From Maribacter aquimaris (lineage in GTDB: Bacteria > Bacteroidota > Bacteroidia > Flavobacteriales > Flavobacteriaceae): DNA of 64,000 nucleotides. This document shows, one piece after another, positions 27,054 to 35,052 of the stretch (positions are counted from its first letter, which is position 1; each line of letters begins with the position of its first letter). The stretch spans positions 124,001 through 188,000 of the forward strand of contig NZ_JABTCF010000005.1 of the NCBI RefSeq assembly GCF_014596745.1, given 5' to 3'. The notes below the pieces were generated by a model. The model was not told where the DNA came from, made no database searches, and saw only the letters and a program-made list of their open reading frames with translations. The translations under genes were made by a program, and so were the position numbers.

Positions 27054-28427
27054 TTGTACACGATAGTCGATATAGAGACCACAGGAAACGGTATCAAAGG
27101 AAACAAAATCACTGAAATCTCCATTTTTAAGTATGATGGCCATAAGGTAGTGGATGAATTTACCTCCTTGGTCAATCCCGAATGTGAAATTCCGTATTTC
27201 ATTACCGGGTTAACGGGCATTGACAATGATATGGTCCGTAATGCGCCTACATTGGACAAGATCGCCGATAAGATTCTCGAAATAACGGACGAAACCATTT
27301 TCGTGGCCCATAGTGTGGGGTTTGACTACAATGTGATAAAGAATGAATTCAGCTCCCTTGGGATCGACTTTGTACGAAAAAAACTATGCACGGTGCGCTT
27401 ATCGCGAAAGCTCATTCCCGGATACAACTCCTACAGCCTCGGCAAACTATGTTCCGCCTTGAACATTCCCTTGACCGACAGGCATAGGGCCAGGGGTGAT
27501 GCCCATGCCACTACCCTCTTATTCCATAAATTGTTGCGTACCGATGGGGCAGAGAGCGTTTTTAAAACCTTTCTGAATGCCCGGTCCCAAGAGACCACCC
27601 TTCCCCCTTCATTACCTAAAAGCATTTATGATGAATTGCCCACCACTCCGGGGATCTATTATTTTAAAAACGCCAAAGGCAAGATCATTTATATCGGTAA
27701 GGCCATAAACATTAAAAAAAGGGTTTTGAGCCATTTCTACGACAAGGCCACCAAAGAAATACAAATGTGTGCGGAAACGGCGGATATTGACCATGAACTC
27801 GCAGGCAGTGACCTTGTTGCCCTTTTGATGGAGTCGGCGGCCATAAAACACCACTACCCGCAATACAACCGTTCGCAAAAGAGAAACATACAACGGTATG
27901 GCATCTTCACCTATGAGGACCGCAATGGCATTCTTCATATGGCTTTCAATAAGATTAAACTGACGCCAGACCCCATTACCATTTTTTACAATACCACGGA
28001 TTGCCGCTTGTATTTGGAAGAGCTATGCAAGACCTTTTCCCTATGCGCGAAATTCTGTCATTTACAGGAAAACGTGGCTACCTGCTCGCACTATCGTATA
28101 AAGAAATGCGATGGTATTTGTAGCGGTGACGAAAGCGTAGAGGATTACAATAGTAAAGTGAAAGAGGCCGTGGCCCATGCACGCCATAAGGAGGAAAGTC
28201 TGATGCTAATTGAAAAAGGACGGAATTTTGGTGAACATGCCTTCGTGATGATCAAAAACGGCATCTATTCGGGGTATGGATTTGTGGACAAGGACATCCA
28301 AATCAACACTACCGAAGACTTGGAAGCTTTCCTAATACCCCAAAAAAGCACCTTGGAAAGTGAGCGTATCGTTAAATCATACCTTATACGAAATCCACAA
28401 AAACTACAGGTATTGCCGGCTACCTAG
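27054..28427 (+). CDS. DnaQ-like 3'-5' exonuclease fused to a GIY-YIG (UvrC-like) nuclease
   Basis: 457 residues. The DEDDh exonuclease domain (1-165) has DIETTG (Asp6, Glu8), VAHSVGFD and HRARGDAHAT (His and Asp of the last motif). A GIY-YIG domain follows (about 198-275: GIYYFKNAKGKIIYIGKA). Downstream lies a cysteine set (CAKFC, then C, C, C within 26 residues) similar in spacing to the cysteine motif of UvrC. A DNA-repair role is likely. The start must be TTG 27054: a stop codon lies 15 bases upstream and the first catalytic Asp is residue 6, so no ATG can serve. Divergent from the fucosidase gene. Confidence 0.9.
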   Translation: MYTIVDIETTGNGIKGNKITEISIFKYDGHKVVDEFTSLVNPECEIPYFITGLTGIDNDMVRNAPTLDKIADKILEITDETIFVAHSVGFDYNVIKNEFSSLGIDFVRKKLCTVRLSRKLIPGYNSYSLGKLCSALNIPLTDRHRARGDAHATTLLFHKLLRTDGAESVFKTFLNARSQETTLPPSLPKSIYDELPTTPGIYYFKNAKGKIIYIGKAINIKKRVLSHFYDKATKEIQMCAETADIDHELAGSDLVALLMESAAIKHHYPQYNRSQKRNIQRYGIFTYEDRNGILHMAFNKIKLTPDPITIFYNTTDCRLYLEELCKTFSLCAKFCHLQENVATCSHYRIKKCDGICSGDESVEDYNSKVKEAVAHARHKEESLMLIEKGRNFGEHAFVMIKNGIYSGYGFVDKDIQINTTEDLEAFLIPQKSTLESERIVKSYLIRNPQKLQVLPAT

Positions 28428-28530
28428 GGATTAACCCCAAAAGTTGGGTGTGAGTTAGAAAAAGAAAGCATAAAATAGGCCGGGAAACCATTTGACTAGC
28501 TTTTTGACCCGAATAGGGCTATGATTTAAA

Positions 28531-28558
28531 AGGCTGACATTCTTTTTAAGGTCAGCCT
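28531..28558. terminator. inverted repeat, possible bidirectional terminator
   Basis: AGGCTGAC (28531-28538) pairs with GTCAGCCT (28551-28558). On the minus strand it is followed by TTTTAAAT, so it could end the small-protein operon (28706 onward). It lies between convergent genes. The rest of 28428-28705 holds only the repeat described next. Confidence 0.45.
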
Positions 28559-28652
28559 GTCATTCCGAATGAGGCACGAAGAGGAATCGCACTAGCATAG
28601 GAGTATGGGATTTCCCGTGCTCGTACCTCGCTCTGTCGAAATGACAAGGTCT
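28558..28652. repeat. flavobacterial intergenic repeat with TGTCATT inverted ends
   Basis: The left end TGTCATTCCGAATGAGGCAC and the right end, read from the other strand, TGTCATTTCGACAGAGCGAG form imperfect inverted termini about 90 bases apart. This pattern (TGTCATTTCGACAGAGCGAGG...) is one I know as a common dispersed intergenic repeat in Flavobacteriaceae. It is non-coding and may fold into a long hairpin, like a miniature inverted-repeat element. Confidence 0.6.
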
Positions 28653-28705
28653 TATGCGTAAACACAACAATTAGTCATGATTTCCACCTAGGATAGATAC
28701 AGTAT

Positions 28706-28801
28706 CTAATCGTCCAATTTGTTGTACATACGGATGACAAAGATCATCCATATCACAAAAAAGACAGTAACGATAATAGAGTAAATGAGGATGAACTCCA
28801 T
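28706..28801 (-). CDS. 31-residue single-pass membrane protein
   Basis: ATG at 28799-28801 overlaps the TAA of the preceding small gene by one base (TAATG), a strong sign of translational coupling. The peptide starts MEFILIYSIIVTVFFV, is one hydrophobic helix of about 24 residues and ends in a charged tail (RMYNKLDD). It resembles in style the tiny subunits of respiratory or transport complexes. I do not recognise the family. Last member of a run of five very small membrane proteins. Confidence 0.6.
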   Translation of the reverse strand: MEFILIYSIIVTVFFVIWMIFVIRMYNKLDD

Positions 28802-28983
28802 TACTTCTTATATTTAAGATAGTTCATAAAGCCCAAAATAGTTGGAGCCCAAAAAGCAATGAAAATAGCATCCAACTTATCCCCTGTAAGAAAGATTATC
28901 TCCGAAACTATGATTATTGATAGAACGACGAGCAACATTATGAAGTTCATAACACCGATGCGCTCAATAAAATTTTTCATCAT
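28801..28983 (-). CDS. small membrane protein (about 60 residues, two membrane segments)
   Basis: Two hydrophobic helices (about 11-30 and 38-54) with a Lys-rich C-terminus (LKYKK). Two ATGs in a row at 28983 and 28980 can serve as start; a GTG before them is less likely. Unknown function. Followed by a translationally coupled 31-residue protein and preceded, after 158 bases with nothing recognised, by a 43-residue membrane protein. Confidence 0.65.
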   Translation of the reverse strand: MMKNFIERIGVMNFIMLLVVLSIIIVSEIIFLTGDKLDAIFIAFWAPTILGFMNYLKYKK

Positions 28984-29141
28984 CACAAGTGTATTACAGC
29001 AATCAATATAGCCAATAAAAATATATTAGCGTAATATAAATTACCTAAAACCAAAGAAAATAAGGTTGTAGGATGTACTATACAACCGTCAAAAAACTTA
29101 AGAGAAAAATCTATCCAGGATTCACAAATACAGACAAAATC

Positions 29142-29273
29142 TTAGTTTTTGTCCTTTTTTCCACTATTCATGAATATCAAGAGCGTAACGACCAAACCTA
29201 TTACCACAGCGCCAAAAACGCCGATCATAATAATTCCGTTACTCCAGTTTACCAAGGGTAGTATCAATGCCAT
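29142..29273 (-). CDS. 43-residue membrane protein under a Crp/Fnr-type promoter
   Basis: Start ATG 29273; a longer frame would need TTG 29327. The peptide (MALILPLVNWSNGII...) has one strongly hydrophobic helix of about 24 residues and ends with a basic KKDKN tail. It carries its own promoter region: a TGAT-N4-ATCA site centred 64 bases upstream of the start. Function not recognised; size and context fit a small accessory subunit of a membrane complex. Confidence 0.6.
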   Translation of the reverse strand: MALILPLVNWSNGIIMIGVFGAVVIGLVVTLLIFMNSGKKDKN

Positions 29274-29300
29274 ACTATTCTGTTTTAAATCAAGATATTG

Positions 29301-29343
29301 TAAATATAACAGTCCATAGCAGCACAAAATATGATAAAAATCA
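29301..29343 (-). promoter_or_regulatory. Crp/Fnr-type operator with -7-like box
   Basis: The core TGAT-AAAA-ATCA (29332-29343) fits the Fnr-family pattern TGAT-N4-ATCA. On the minus strand, 23 bases further, lies TATATTTA (29301-29308), one base off TAnnTTTG. The same core and the same 23-base spacing recur at 35005-35048. With a start point about five bases after the box, the site centre falls near -41, the classic activating position. Confidence 0.6.
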
Positions 29344-29381
29344 GCTAATTACAAATTGGACGATTCCAAAAAAGTAGAAGT

Positions 29382-29588
29382 TTACTTTTTTCTACGGCAG
29401 GTATCCACTCCGAAAATACCGTACAATGGACAAAAGCCCACCAAACTTGTCAGCACAAAAACCGAGGCAAGCGCCAATAATATATAGGATACAGTACCAT
29501 CTACCACACCAAAATAAACCAAAAGTCCTGCTATTAGGGCCAAAATTACCCGAACCAATTTGTCGATACCTCCCATATTTTTTTTCAT
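29382..29588 (-). CDS. DUF2892 (YgaP-like transmembrane) family protein
   Basis: 68 residues: GGIDKLVRVILA, then two membrane helices, then the conserved CPLYGIFGVDTC. The family often accompanies rhodanese and sulfur-oxidation genes and resembles the membrane anchor of the YgaP rhodanese. Start taken at ATG 29588; the longer frame to 29717 runs through the neighbouring small gene in another frame. It follows the 34-residue gene with a five-base gap, and lies in the persulfide dioxygenase operon. Confidence 0.85.
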   Translation of the reverse strand: MKKNMGGIDKLVRVILALIAGLLVYFGVVDGTVSYILLALASVFVLTSLVGFCPLYGIFGVDTCRRKK

Positions 29589-29593
29589 ATTAT

Positions 29594-29698
29594 TCAGTTT
29601 AAAGTCACTACATATTCTATGGTCAATACGACCACAGAAATTATAGCGACACATAACATACATGCCATTGCAATCCTTATTCCCTTGGGTATATTCAT
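29594..29698 (-). CDS. 34-residue single-pass membrane protein directly after the persulfide dioxygenase gene
   Basis: The ATG (29696-29698) follows the TAA of the dioxygenase gene with no base between (TAAATG), and its TGA is five bases before the DUF2892 start. The peptide begins MNIPKGIRIAMACML and is mostly one hydrophobic helix with a cysteine pair. Tight packing on both sides supports it as a real cistron. No family recognised. Confidence 0.6.
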   Translation of the reverse strand: MNIPKGIRIAMACMLCVAIISVVVLTIEYVVTLN

Positions 29699-31108
29699 TT
29701 ATAACGTGGTTGGACACACATAATCCGTGACTTTGATACCTGATTCCTTAATGGCCGAAAAACCTTCAGCTATATCAATAATATTATGGATACCCCTACT
29801 TTTCAGTATCGATCCCGCAATGACAGAGCGATAACCCCCTGCACAATGCAGTAAAAAGGTACGGTCTTTTGGGAATTCCGCCAAATGTTGGTTCAATAAT
29901 TCGAGTGGGGCATTAATGGCATTTACCACATGTTCCGATCCGTATTCACTCTCTTTGCGAACATCAAATACGGGTACTTCATTCGCGTTGATCATTTCAC
30001 TTACCTCGTGTGCCGTAACTGCGGTTATCGTATCATAATCCTTGCCTTCATCCTTCCAAGCTTCGAATCCCCCTTTCAAATATCCAAGGGTACCATCAAA
30101 ACCTACCCGTGATAAACGAATAACGGCCTCCTTTTCCTTACCCAAAGGGGCGACCAATAGTATAGGCTGTTTCACATCGGCGATCAAAGCGCCTACCCAA
30201 GGTGCAAAATCACCATTCAAACCAATGAAAATGGAACGCGGAATATGTCCCTTTACAAATTCATCCTGATGTCTAACATCCAAGACCAGTGCACCGGTTC
30301 CGTTGGCGGCTAGTTCAAAGGCATCCGGGGTCAAAGCGCTATTGCCACGTTCGAGCACATCCCCAATATCCTCATAGCCTTCCTTATTCATCTTTACATT
30401 CAAAGGAAAGTATTTTGGTGGGGGCATCAGTCCTGCTGTCACTTCCTCCACAAACTCCGCCTTGGTCATATCGGCACGCAGGGCGTAATTCATTTTTTTC
30501 TGGTTCCCCAAGGTATCCACGGTTTCCTTCATCATATTCTTACCACAGGCCGAACCTGCGCCGTGGGCCGGGTAAACGATAATATCATCTGCCAATGTCA
30601 TTATTTTGGTCCTAAGACTGTCGAACAAAATACCTGCCAAATCCTCTTGGGTCATATCAGCGGCCTTCTGTGCAAGATCTGGGCGACCAACATCACCTAA
30701 GAACAGGGTATCCCCAGAAAAGATGGCATGATCCTTTCCGTCTTTATCCCTTAAAAGATACGTAGTACTTTCCATCGTATGCCCGGGGGTGTGAAGCACC
30801 TTAATCGTAAGGTCCCCAATTTTAAATTCCTGGTTATCCTCGGCTATAATAGCATCAAAGGAAGGGTTTGCCAAGGGTCCGTAAACAATAGATGCCCCGG
30901 TATTCTTGGCCAAGGTTACATGGCCACTGACAAAATCGGCATGGAAATGGGTCTCGAAAATGTACTTGATTTTCGCATTATCGGCCTTTGCCCGCTGCAT
31001 ATAGGGTTCTACTTCCCGTAATGGATCAATAATCGCAGCTTCCCCATTACTCTCAATATAATATGCCCCTTGGGCCAAACAACCCGTATATATCTGTTCT
31101 ATTTTCAT
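29699..31108 (-). CDS. persulfide dioxygenase with two rhodanese domains (MBL-fold sulfurtransferase fusion)
   Basis: 469 residues. The N-terminal metallo-beta-lactamase domain (1-240) has the persulfide dioxygenase iron-site motif ETHFHADFVSGH, then FSGDTLFLGDVGRPDL and YPAHGAGSACG. Two rhodanese domains follow (about 260-360 and 375-465). The second keeps the active cysteine in LLHCAGGYRS; the first has LLVAPLG at that place and lacks it, so it is probably structural. It oxidises glutathione persulfide-like substrates to sulfite and handles sulfane sulfur during sulfide detoxification. Start ATG 31108 (TTG 31120 rejected). Downstream genes are small membrane proteins. Confidence 0.93.
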   Translation of the reverse strand: MKIEQIYTGCLAQGAYYIESNGEAAIIDPLREVEPYMQRAKADNAKIKYIFETHFHADFVSGHVTLAKNTGASIVYGPLANPSFDAIIAEDNQEFKIGDLTIKVLHTPGHTMESTTYLLRDKDGKDHAIFSGDTLFLGDVGRPDLAQKAADMTQEDLAGILFDSLRTKIMTLADDIIVYPAHGAGSACGKNMMKETVDTLGNQKKMNYALRADMTKAEFVEEVTAGLMPPPKYFPLNVKMNKEGYEDIGDVLERGNSALTPDAFELAANGTGALVLDVRHQDEFVKGHIPRSIFIGLNGDFAPWVGALIADVKQPILLVAPLGKEKEAVIRLSRVGFDGTLGYLKGGFEAWKDEGKDYDTITAVTAHEVSEMINANEVPVFDVRKESEYGSEHVVNAINAPLELLNQHLAEFPKDRTFLLHCAGGYRSVIAGSILKSRGIHNIIDIAEGFSAIKESGIKVTDYVCPTTL

Positions 31109-31171
31109 TTTTTCTTTCAAAATACGCTCAAAAATAAGGTTTTATCCTTCCCTATTTTGTAACATAGGTTA

Positions 31172-32896
31172 CTATCGGGTTTTCCTTTGATGCGCAATTT
31201 TTCGATCGGTATCCTGAATACTTTCTGGATTATCAAAACAGGCCACCGCCTCTTTAGTCCTTACAAAAAGGAAATCCTTACCCAATACCTCGGCAATGCC
31301 ACTATTGAAAATGATATCCCGAGTAGGACCAATGGCACCTGCAATATAGAACCGTATATCCCGATTGTGCAATTCCTCAATTACTGAGATCAACATATTC
31401 GCTGCGGTGGAATCGATGTAATTTATGGGTTCCGCATTTAAGATAATCCCTTTTAGTGTCTCCCCTTTGGCATTGACTTCCGCCAACAAATGTTGCTTGA
31501 AAAAATTCTTGTTCCCGAAATACAATTGCGAATCGAAACGAACGATAAGCAGGTCGTCCCTTTGTTCGATATCTTCCCCGAACCGATTGATATTTTTGTA
31601 ATACTCCGACCCCCGAACCTTTCCCAAAACGGCAAAATGGGGTTTTGAAGTACGGTATACCATCAACAGCAAAGAAATGAGCACCCCTATAAGCACCCCC
31701 TCCTTGATACCCACAAAGAGGGTAATCAAAAAAGTAAGCATCAAAATAATATATTCATCCTTCCGATATTTAAGTAGTGTTTTGGGATACTCAAAATCTA
31801 TCAGGCCAAATACCGAAACCATGATGATACTTGCCAGTACCGCATTGGGCAAATAATAGAACAAAGGCGTTAAAAACAAAAGGGTCACTACGACCATAAT
31901 AACACTGAACAAAGCAAAACCCTTGGTTTTACCTCCAGCATCACTACTGATGGCGGAGCGGGAAAAACTAGCCGTAATGGGATAGGCCTGAAAAAACGAA
32001 CCGACTATATTCGATGTACCCAAAGCAACAAGTTCCCGATTGGCATCTATGTTGTCTTCCTTGATTTTTTCTTCCATGGATTTCCCTATTGATATCGTCT
32101 CAAGATATCCGATCAAGGCCAAGGTCAAGGCTATAGGCCATAGATCCATGCCCTTTTTTAAATCAAAATCGGGGAACTGGAAATTAGGCAGTCCTTGTGG
32201 AATATCCCCAACAACCCGAACACCGTATTGTTCAAGATCCAATACATAAACGGCCAAGACACCCAATACGACCACAACCAATATCGACGGTATTTTTCTA
32301 TTCCATTTTTTCAGTAACACAATTATAAAAATCCCAAGGATCCCAATAGCGAAATCATAGGGATTGGTATCCCCTACCTTTTCCAAGGCGTATACGACCA
32401 ACTCATGCATTTTACTGCTTTTTTCGATATCGACACCCAGCAGATGCCTTAATTGACTAAGGATTATAATGCATGCGGCCCCAGAGGTGAAACCACTGAT
32501 TACGGGCTTGGACAAAAAATTGACCAAAAAGCCCATTCTCAAAAACCCCAGTAACAATTGGATCGACCCGACCATAAAGGCCAGAAAGATGGCCATGGCG
32601 ATATAGTTTTCGATGCCCGTTATGGCCAAAGTACCCAAACCGGCAGCCACCAAGAGGGAATCCATAGCGACGGGACCTATGGCCAATTGCCGGGAAGTTC
32701 CCAAAAACATATACACCAAAACTGGAAATACCGATGCATACAGACCGTATACAGGTGGGAGTCCGGCTACCATGGCATAGGCCATGCCCTGTGGTACGAG
32801 AATGACACCCACTGTAAGTCCGGCAATCAAGTCCTTTAACAGATAGCTTTTTTTGTAGTTAAAAATCCAATCTACAAATGGTAAAAACTTTTGCAT
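31172..32896 (-). CDS. SulP family inorganic anion transporter (sulfate permease-like) with STAS domain
   Basis: 574 residues: a 10-14 helix membrane domain opening with GLTVGVILVPQGMAYA and containing YGLYASVFPVLVY, then a cytoplasmic STAS domain (about 440-550). The family moves sulfate, bicarbonate or other anions by proton or sodium symport. Next to a persulfide dioxygenase, sulfate or sulfite is plausible, but bicarbonate SulPs look alike. The start is ATG 32896; a TAATTTTG box (-7 match) ends only four bases upstream of it, so the message may be nearly leaderless. The gap of 63 bases to the dioxygenase start contains GTAAC-N4-GTTAC. Confidence 0.9.
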   Translation of the reverse strand: MQKFLPFVDWIFNYKKSYLLKDLIAGLTVGVILVPQGMAYAMVAGLPPVYGLYASVFPVLVYMFLGTSRQLAIGPVAMDSLLVAAGLGTLAITGIENYIAMAIFLAFMVGSIQLLLGFLRMGFLVNFLSKPVISGFTSGAACIIILSQLRHLLGVDIEKSSKMHELVVYALEKVGDTNPYDFAIGILGIFIIVLLKKWNRKIPSILVVVVLGVLAVYVLDLEQYGVRVVGDIPQGLPNFQFPDFDLKKGMDLWPIALTLALIGYLETISIGKSMEEKIKEDNIDANRELVALGTSNIVGSFFQAYPITASFSRSAISSDAGGKTKGFALFSVIMVVVTLLFLTPLFYYLPNAVLASIIMVSVFGLIDFEYPKTLLKYRKDEYIILMLTFLITLFVGIKEGVLIGVLISLLLMVYRTSKPHFAVLGKVRGSEYYKNINRFGEDIEQRDDLLIVRFDSQLYFGNKNFFKQHLLAEVNAKGETLKGIILNAEPINYIDSTAANMLISVIEELHNRDIRFYIAGAIGPTRDIIFNSGIAEVLGKDFLFVRTKEAVACFDNPESIQDTDRKIAHQRKTR

Positions 32897-33115
32897 TGTC
32901 CAAAATTAAACAAATCGCCCAGTATTACTGAAAAATTATTCCATCAGTAAAAACCACATCTGGGAATATCGCCTAAATATCCCTATGGTAAGACCGCTAT
33001 ATGACCCAATGGAAAACCGATTCCTTTAGGCCGTACATCACGAAATCGCCCTATGGAAACCGCGAATTAGTCAACAATCAAACAAGTGCAACCCGAAATA
33101 CAGTACATGAACCCG

Positions 33116-34930
33116 CTAGGCCATTTCCTTCATTTCCACCAATTTTCGTATTTCAAGTGATAACAGCTGTAATCGCTCTTGACAATTATCCAATTCAGCA
33201 AAAATCTTGTCCTTTGAATCCTTAAAGGCTTCCGTTGAGGAATCGAACATTGATTCGTAGTACGCTATACCCTGATTAAGGTTCTTGACGAAAGTGGTAA
33301 AATAATTCTCCTGTTTTTTATTGGCAATCGCTTTGACCTCATCAATTTTTCCTTTCAGGTAATCGATATAGATCGATAGTTCCTTAACGAACATATTCGG
33401 ACGTATACCATCGGCAATCACATTGGTCCTTCCATAAATATGATCTGTCATCTCCTTGAGGCTCATCAGTTTTGAAAAATAAGCCATATTGGGACCGGGA
33501 CAGACCGAAACCCCTTCACCCTCAACCTTATGGTCTATTTGATTGACCATTAGGGCCGATGCACTCAAACCTACGCAGATACAGGATTTTTCAACGATTT
33601 TATCAAATTGTTGTTGATATGATTCTTTGGGCAAGTCCTGCGCATCCAATTCCTTCAATTTCAGACGTTGGTACTGTCTTGAAGCTACACAGATATCCTT
33701 TTCGGTAAACTCGTGGTTTAGGGATAAATATTGGCGTGGGCACGAACTTCCCGGTCTTCCCTTGGCTATCAATGCATCTTTTTCCAAATCCTTGGTATTT
33801 CCCCTAAGGCTATTGAAAGGAACCCCTAAAGGTGATATATTACTCAAATACAAATCTTCTTCCTTGGCTTGCACCAATTTTTCCAAGGTAACCTTATCGA
33901 CCGTTGTGACCTCGGGTACCAAAAGAAAGGGAGTACCCCAACCTACGGAATCCAGCTCATAGGTATCGAGAAGGAATTGATGCTCCTCTGCCGTACCTAC
34001 ACCCCCTTGGGCCGTAACCTTAAGCGGTAAGGCTGTCTGGGGAACTATGCGATCCTTATTTTTCAAGGCCTGAACAAGGACTTCATGGGTCGATGAAATA
34101 AGTTCATCCCTTTTTTCCTTGAATTCCTGCAATATGGGGCCTAGCAAATAGCCATCACTGGCAAAGGCGTGACCCCCACAATTCAATCCTGACTCGATAC
34201 GGTATTCAGATACCCAAAGCCCTTTTTTAGCCAAGAACTTCCCTTGGATCATGGCTGAGCGGAAATCACTTACCTTTAAGATGATCTTCTTTTTCATTTC
34301 CCCATTTTCATTGGGGTAGAAATCCTCAAAACGCTCCATGTACCCATATAACCTAGGGTTCATACCCGCGGAAAGGATTACCGAGGACTGTAGGTCACTT
34401 TCCGCAAACCCCCTTAGTGCGGCATGGGCATCATTATACTCGGAAGGCAATTTTTCGCCATTCCAATAATTTGCCTTATCCACTTTGGTCATGATATTCA
34501 CATCGATGCTACCTAGGGACAAATGGTCCTTGATCCAATTCCCGGCCTCACTGATATGCATTTTTTCGGTAAGGTTCTTAAACTCTTTTTTTAAAGAATT
34601 CCCATCGGGCAACATACTGATGTATTGTTTCAACTCATTGCCTTTGTTAATGGTCGTATTTTTTAATTCCTCGAATTTCTGCTCTGTCAGGTTATTGATC
34701 AGATTGAGGTAAGAGGTTATGCGTTTGGCCCTAAAATCCTCTATTTTATCCGTAATTTCCTTATAGGGTATTTCATGTAGTTCGCAGTACATTTTCCTCA
34801 ATTTCTCAAGAAGTACATCATCGACAATGGAAATAACCGAATCGATACCATATTGGGCTACTTTCAAAGGAGTATCTACCGTAAATCCTATGCCCATTAC
34901 AGGAATATGGAAAGAATGTGCTTTTTTCAT
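33116..34930 (-). CDS. uncharacterised 604-residue protein, possibly FMN-barrel-like, with seven cysteines
   Basis: No signal peptide or membrane segment, so cytoplasmic. The opening (HIPVMGIGFTVDTPLKVAQ) and AQGGVGTAEEHQFLL (307-321) followed by DSVGWGTPFLLVPE recall flavin-dependent TIM-barrel enzymes such as nitronate monooxygenases. Cysteines are at 49, 251 (in GLNCGGHAF), 397 (SSCPRQY), 414, 450, 452 and 477 (VCPGPN). The last five could bind a metal or Fe-S cluster. The C-terminus is helical and possibly coiled coil (about 515-600). It is under a Crp/Fnr-type promoter (35005-35048) and precedes the SulP gene. A redox enzyme is my inference; the reaction is unknown. Confidence 0.6.
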   Translation of the reverse strand: MKKAHSFHIPVMGIGFTVDTPLKVAQYGIDSVISIVDDVLLEKLRKMYCELHEIPYKEITDKIEDFRAKRITSYLNLINNLTEQKFEELKNTTINKGNELKQYISMLPDGNSLKKEFKNLTEKMHISEAGNWIKDHLSLGSIDVNIMTKVDKANYWNGEKLPSEYNDAHAALRGFAESDLQSSVILSAGMNPRLYGYMERFEDFYPNENGEMKKKIILKVSDFRSAMIQGKFLAKKGLWVSEYRIESGLNCGGHAFASDGYLLGPILQEFKEKRDELISSTHEVLVQALKNKDRIVPQTALPLKVTAQGGVGTAEEHQFLLDTYELDSVGWGTPFLLVPEVTTVDKVTLEKLVQAKEEDLYLSNISPLGVPFNSLRGNTKDLEKDALIAKGRPGSSCPRQYLSLNHEFTEKDICVASRQYQRLKLKELDAQDLPKESYQQQFDKIVEKSCICVGLSASALMVNQIDHKVEGEGVSVCPGPNMAYFSKLMSLKEMTDHIYGRTNVIADGIRPNMFVKELSIYIDYLKGKIDEVKAIANKKQENYFTTFVKNLNQGIAYYESMFDSSTEAFKDSKDKIFAELDNCQERLQLLSLEIRKLVEMKEMA

Positions 34931-35004
34931 AAATTCATTGATTGTTAGATTGAACGGGAATCAAAACCCGTCTATGGCATCCATAAAAATCGCCAAAAAG
35001 GAAA

Positions 35005-35048
35005 CAAATTTAATTAGTGAAAATGAAAAAAAACATGATAAATATCAT
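35005..35048 (-). promoter_or_regulatory. Crp/Fnr-type operator and -7 box of the 604-residue protein gene
   Basis: The palindrome ATGATA-AA-TATCAT (35035-35048) contains TGAT-N4-ATCA. On the minus strand TAAATTTG (35005-35012), an exact TAnnTTTG, follows 23 bases after the TGAT-N4-ATCA core, giving a site centre near -41.5. The leader to ATG 34930 is about 70 bases. The layout matches the site at 29301-29343. Confidence 0.7.
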
Positions 35049-35052
35049 TCAA

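Noticed and set aside
31159-31172. GTAAC-N4-GTTAC as a third Crp/Fnr site before the persulfide dioxygenase gene
   Set aside because: Its half-sites differ from TGAT/ATCA and its spacing to the nearest -7-like box is not the 23 bases shared by the other two.
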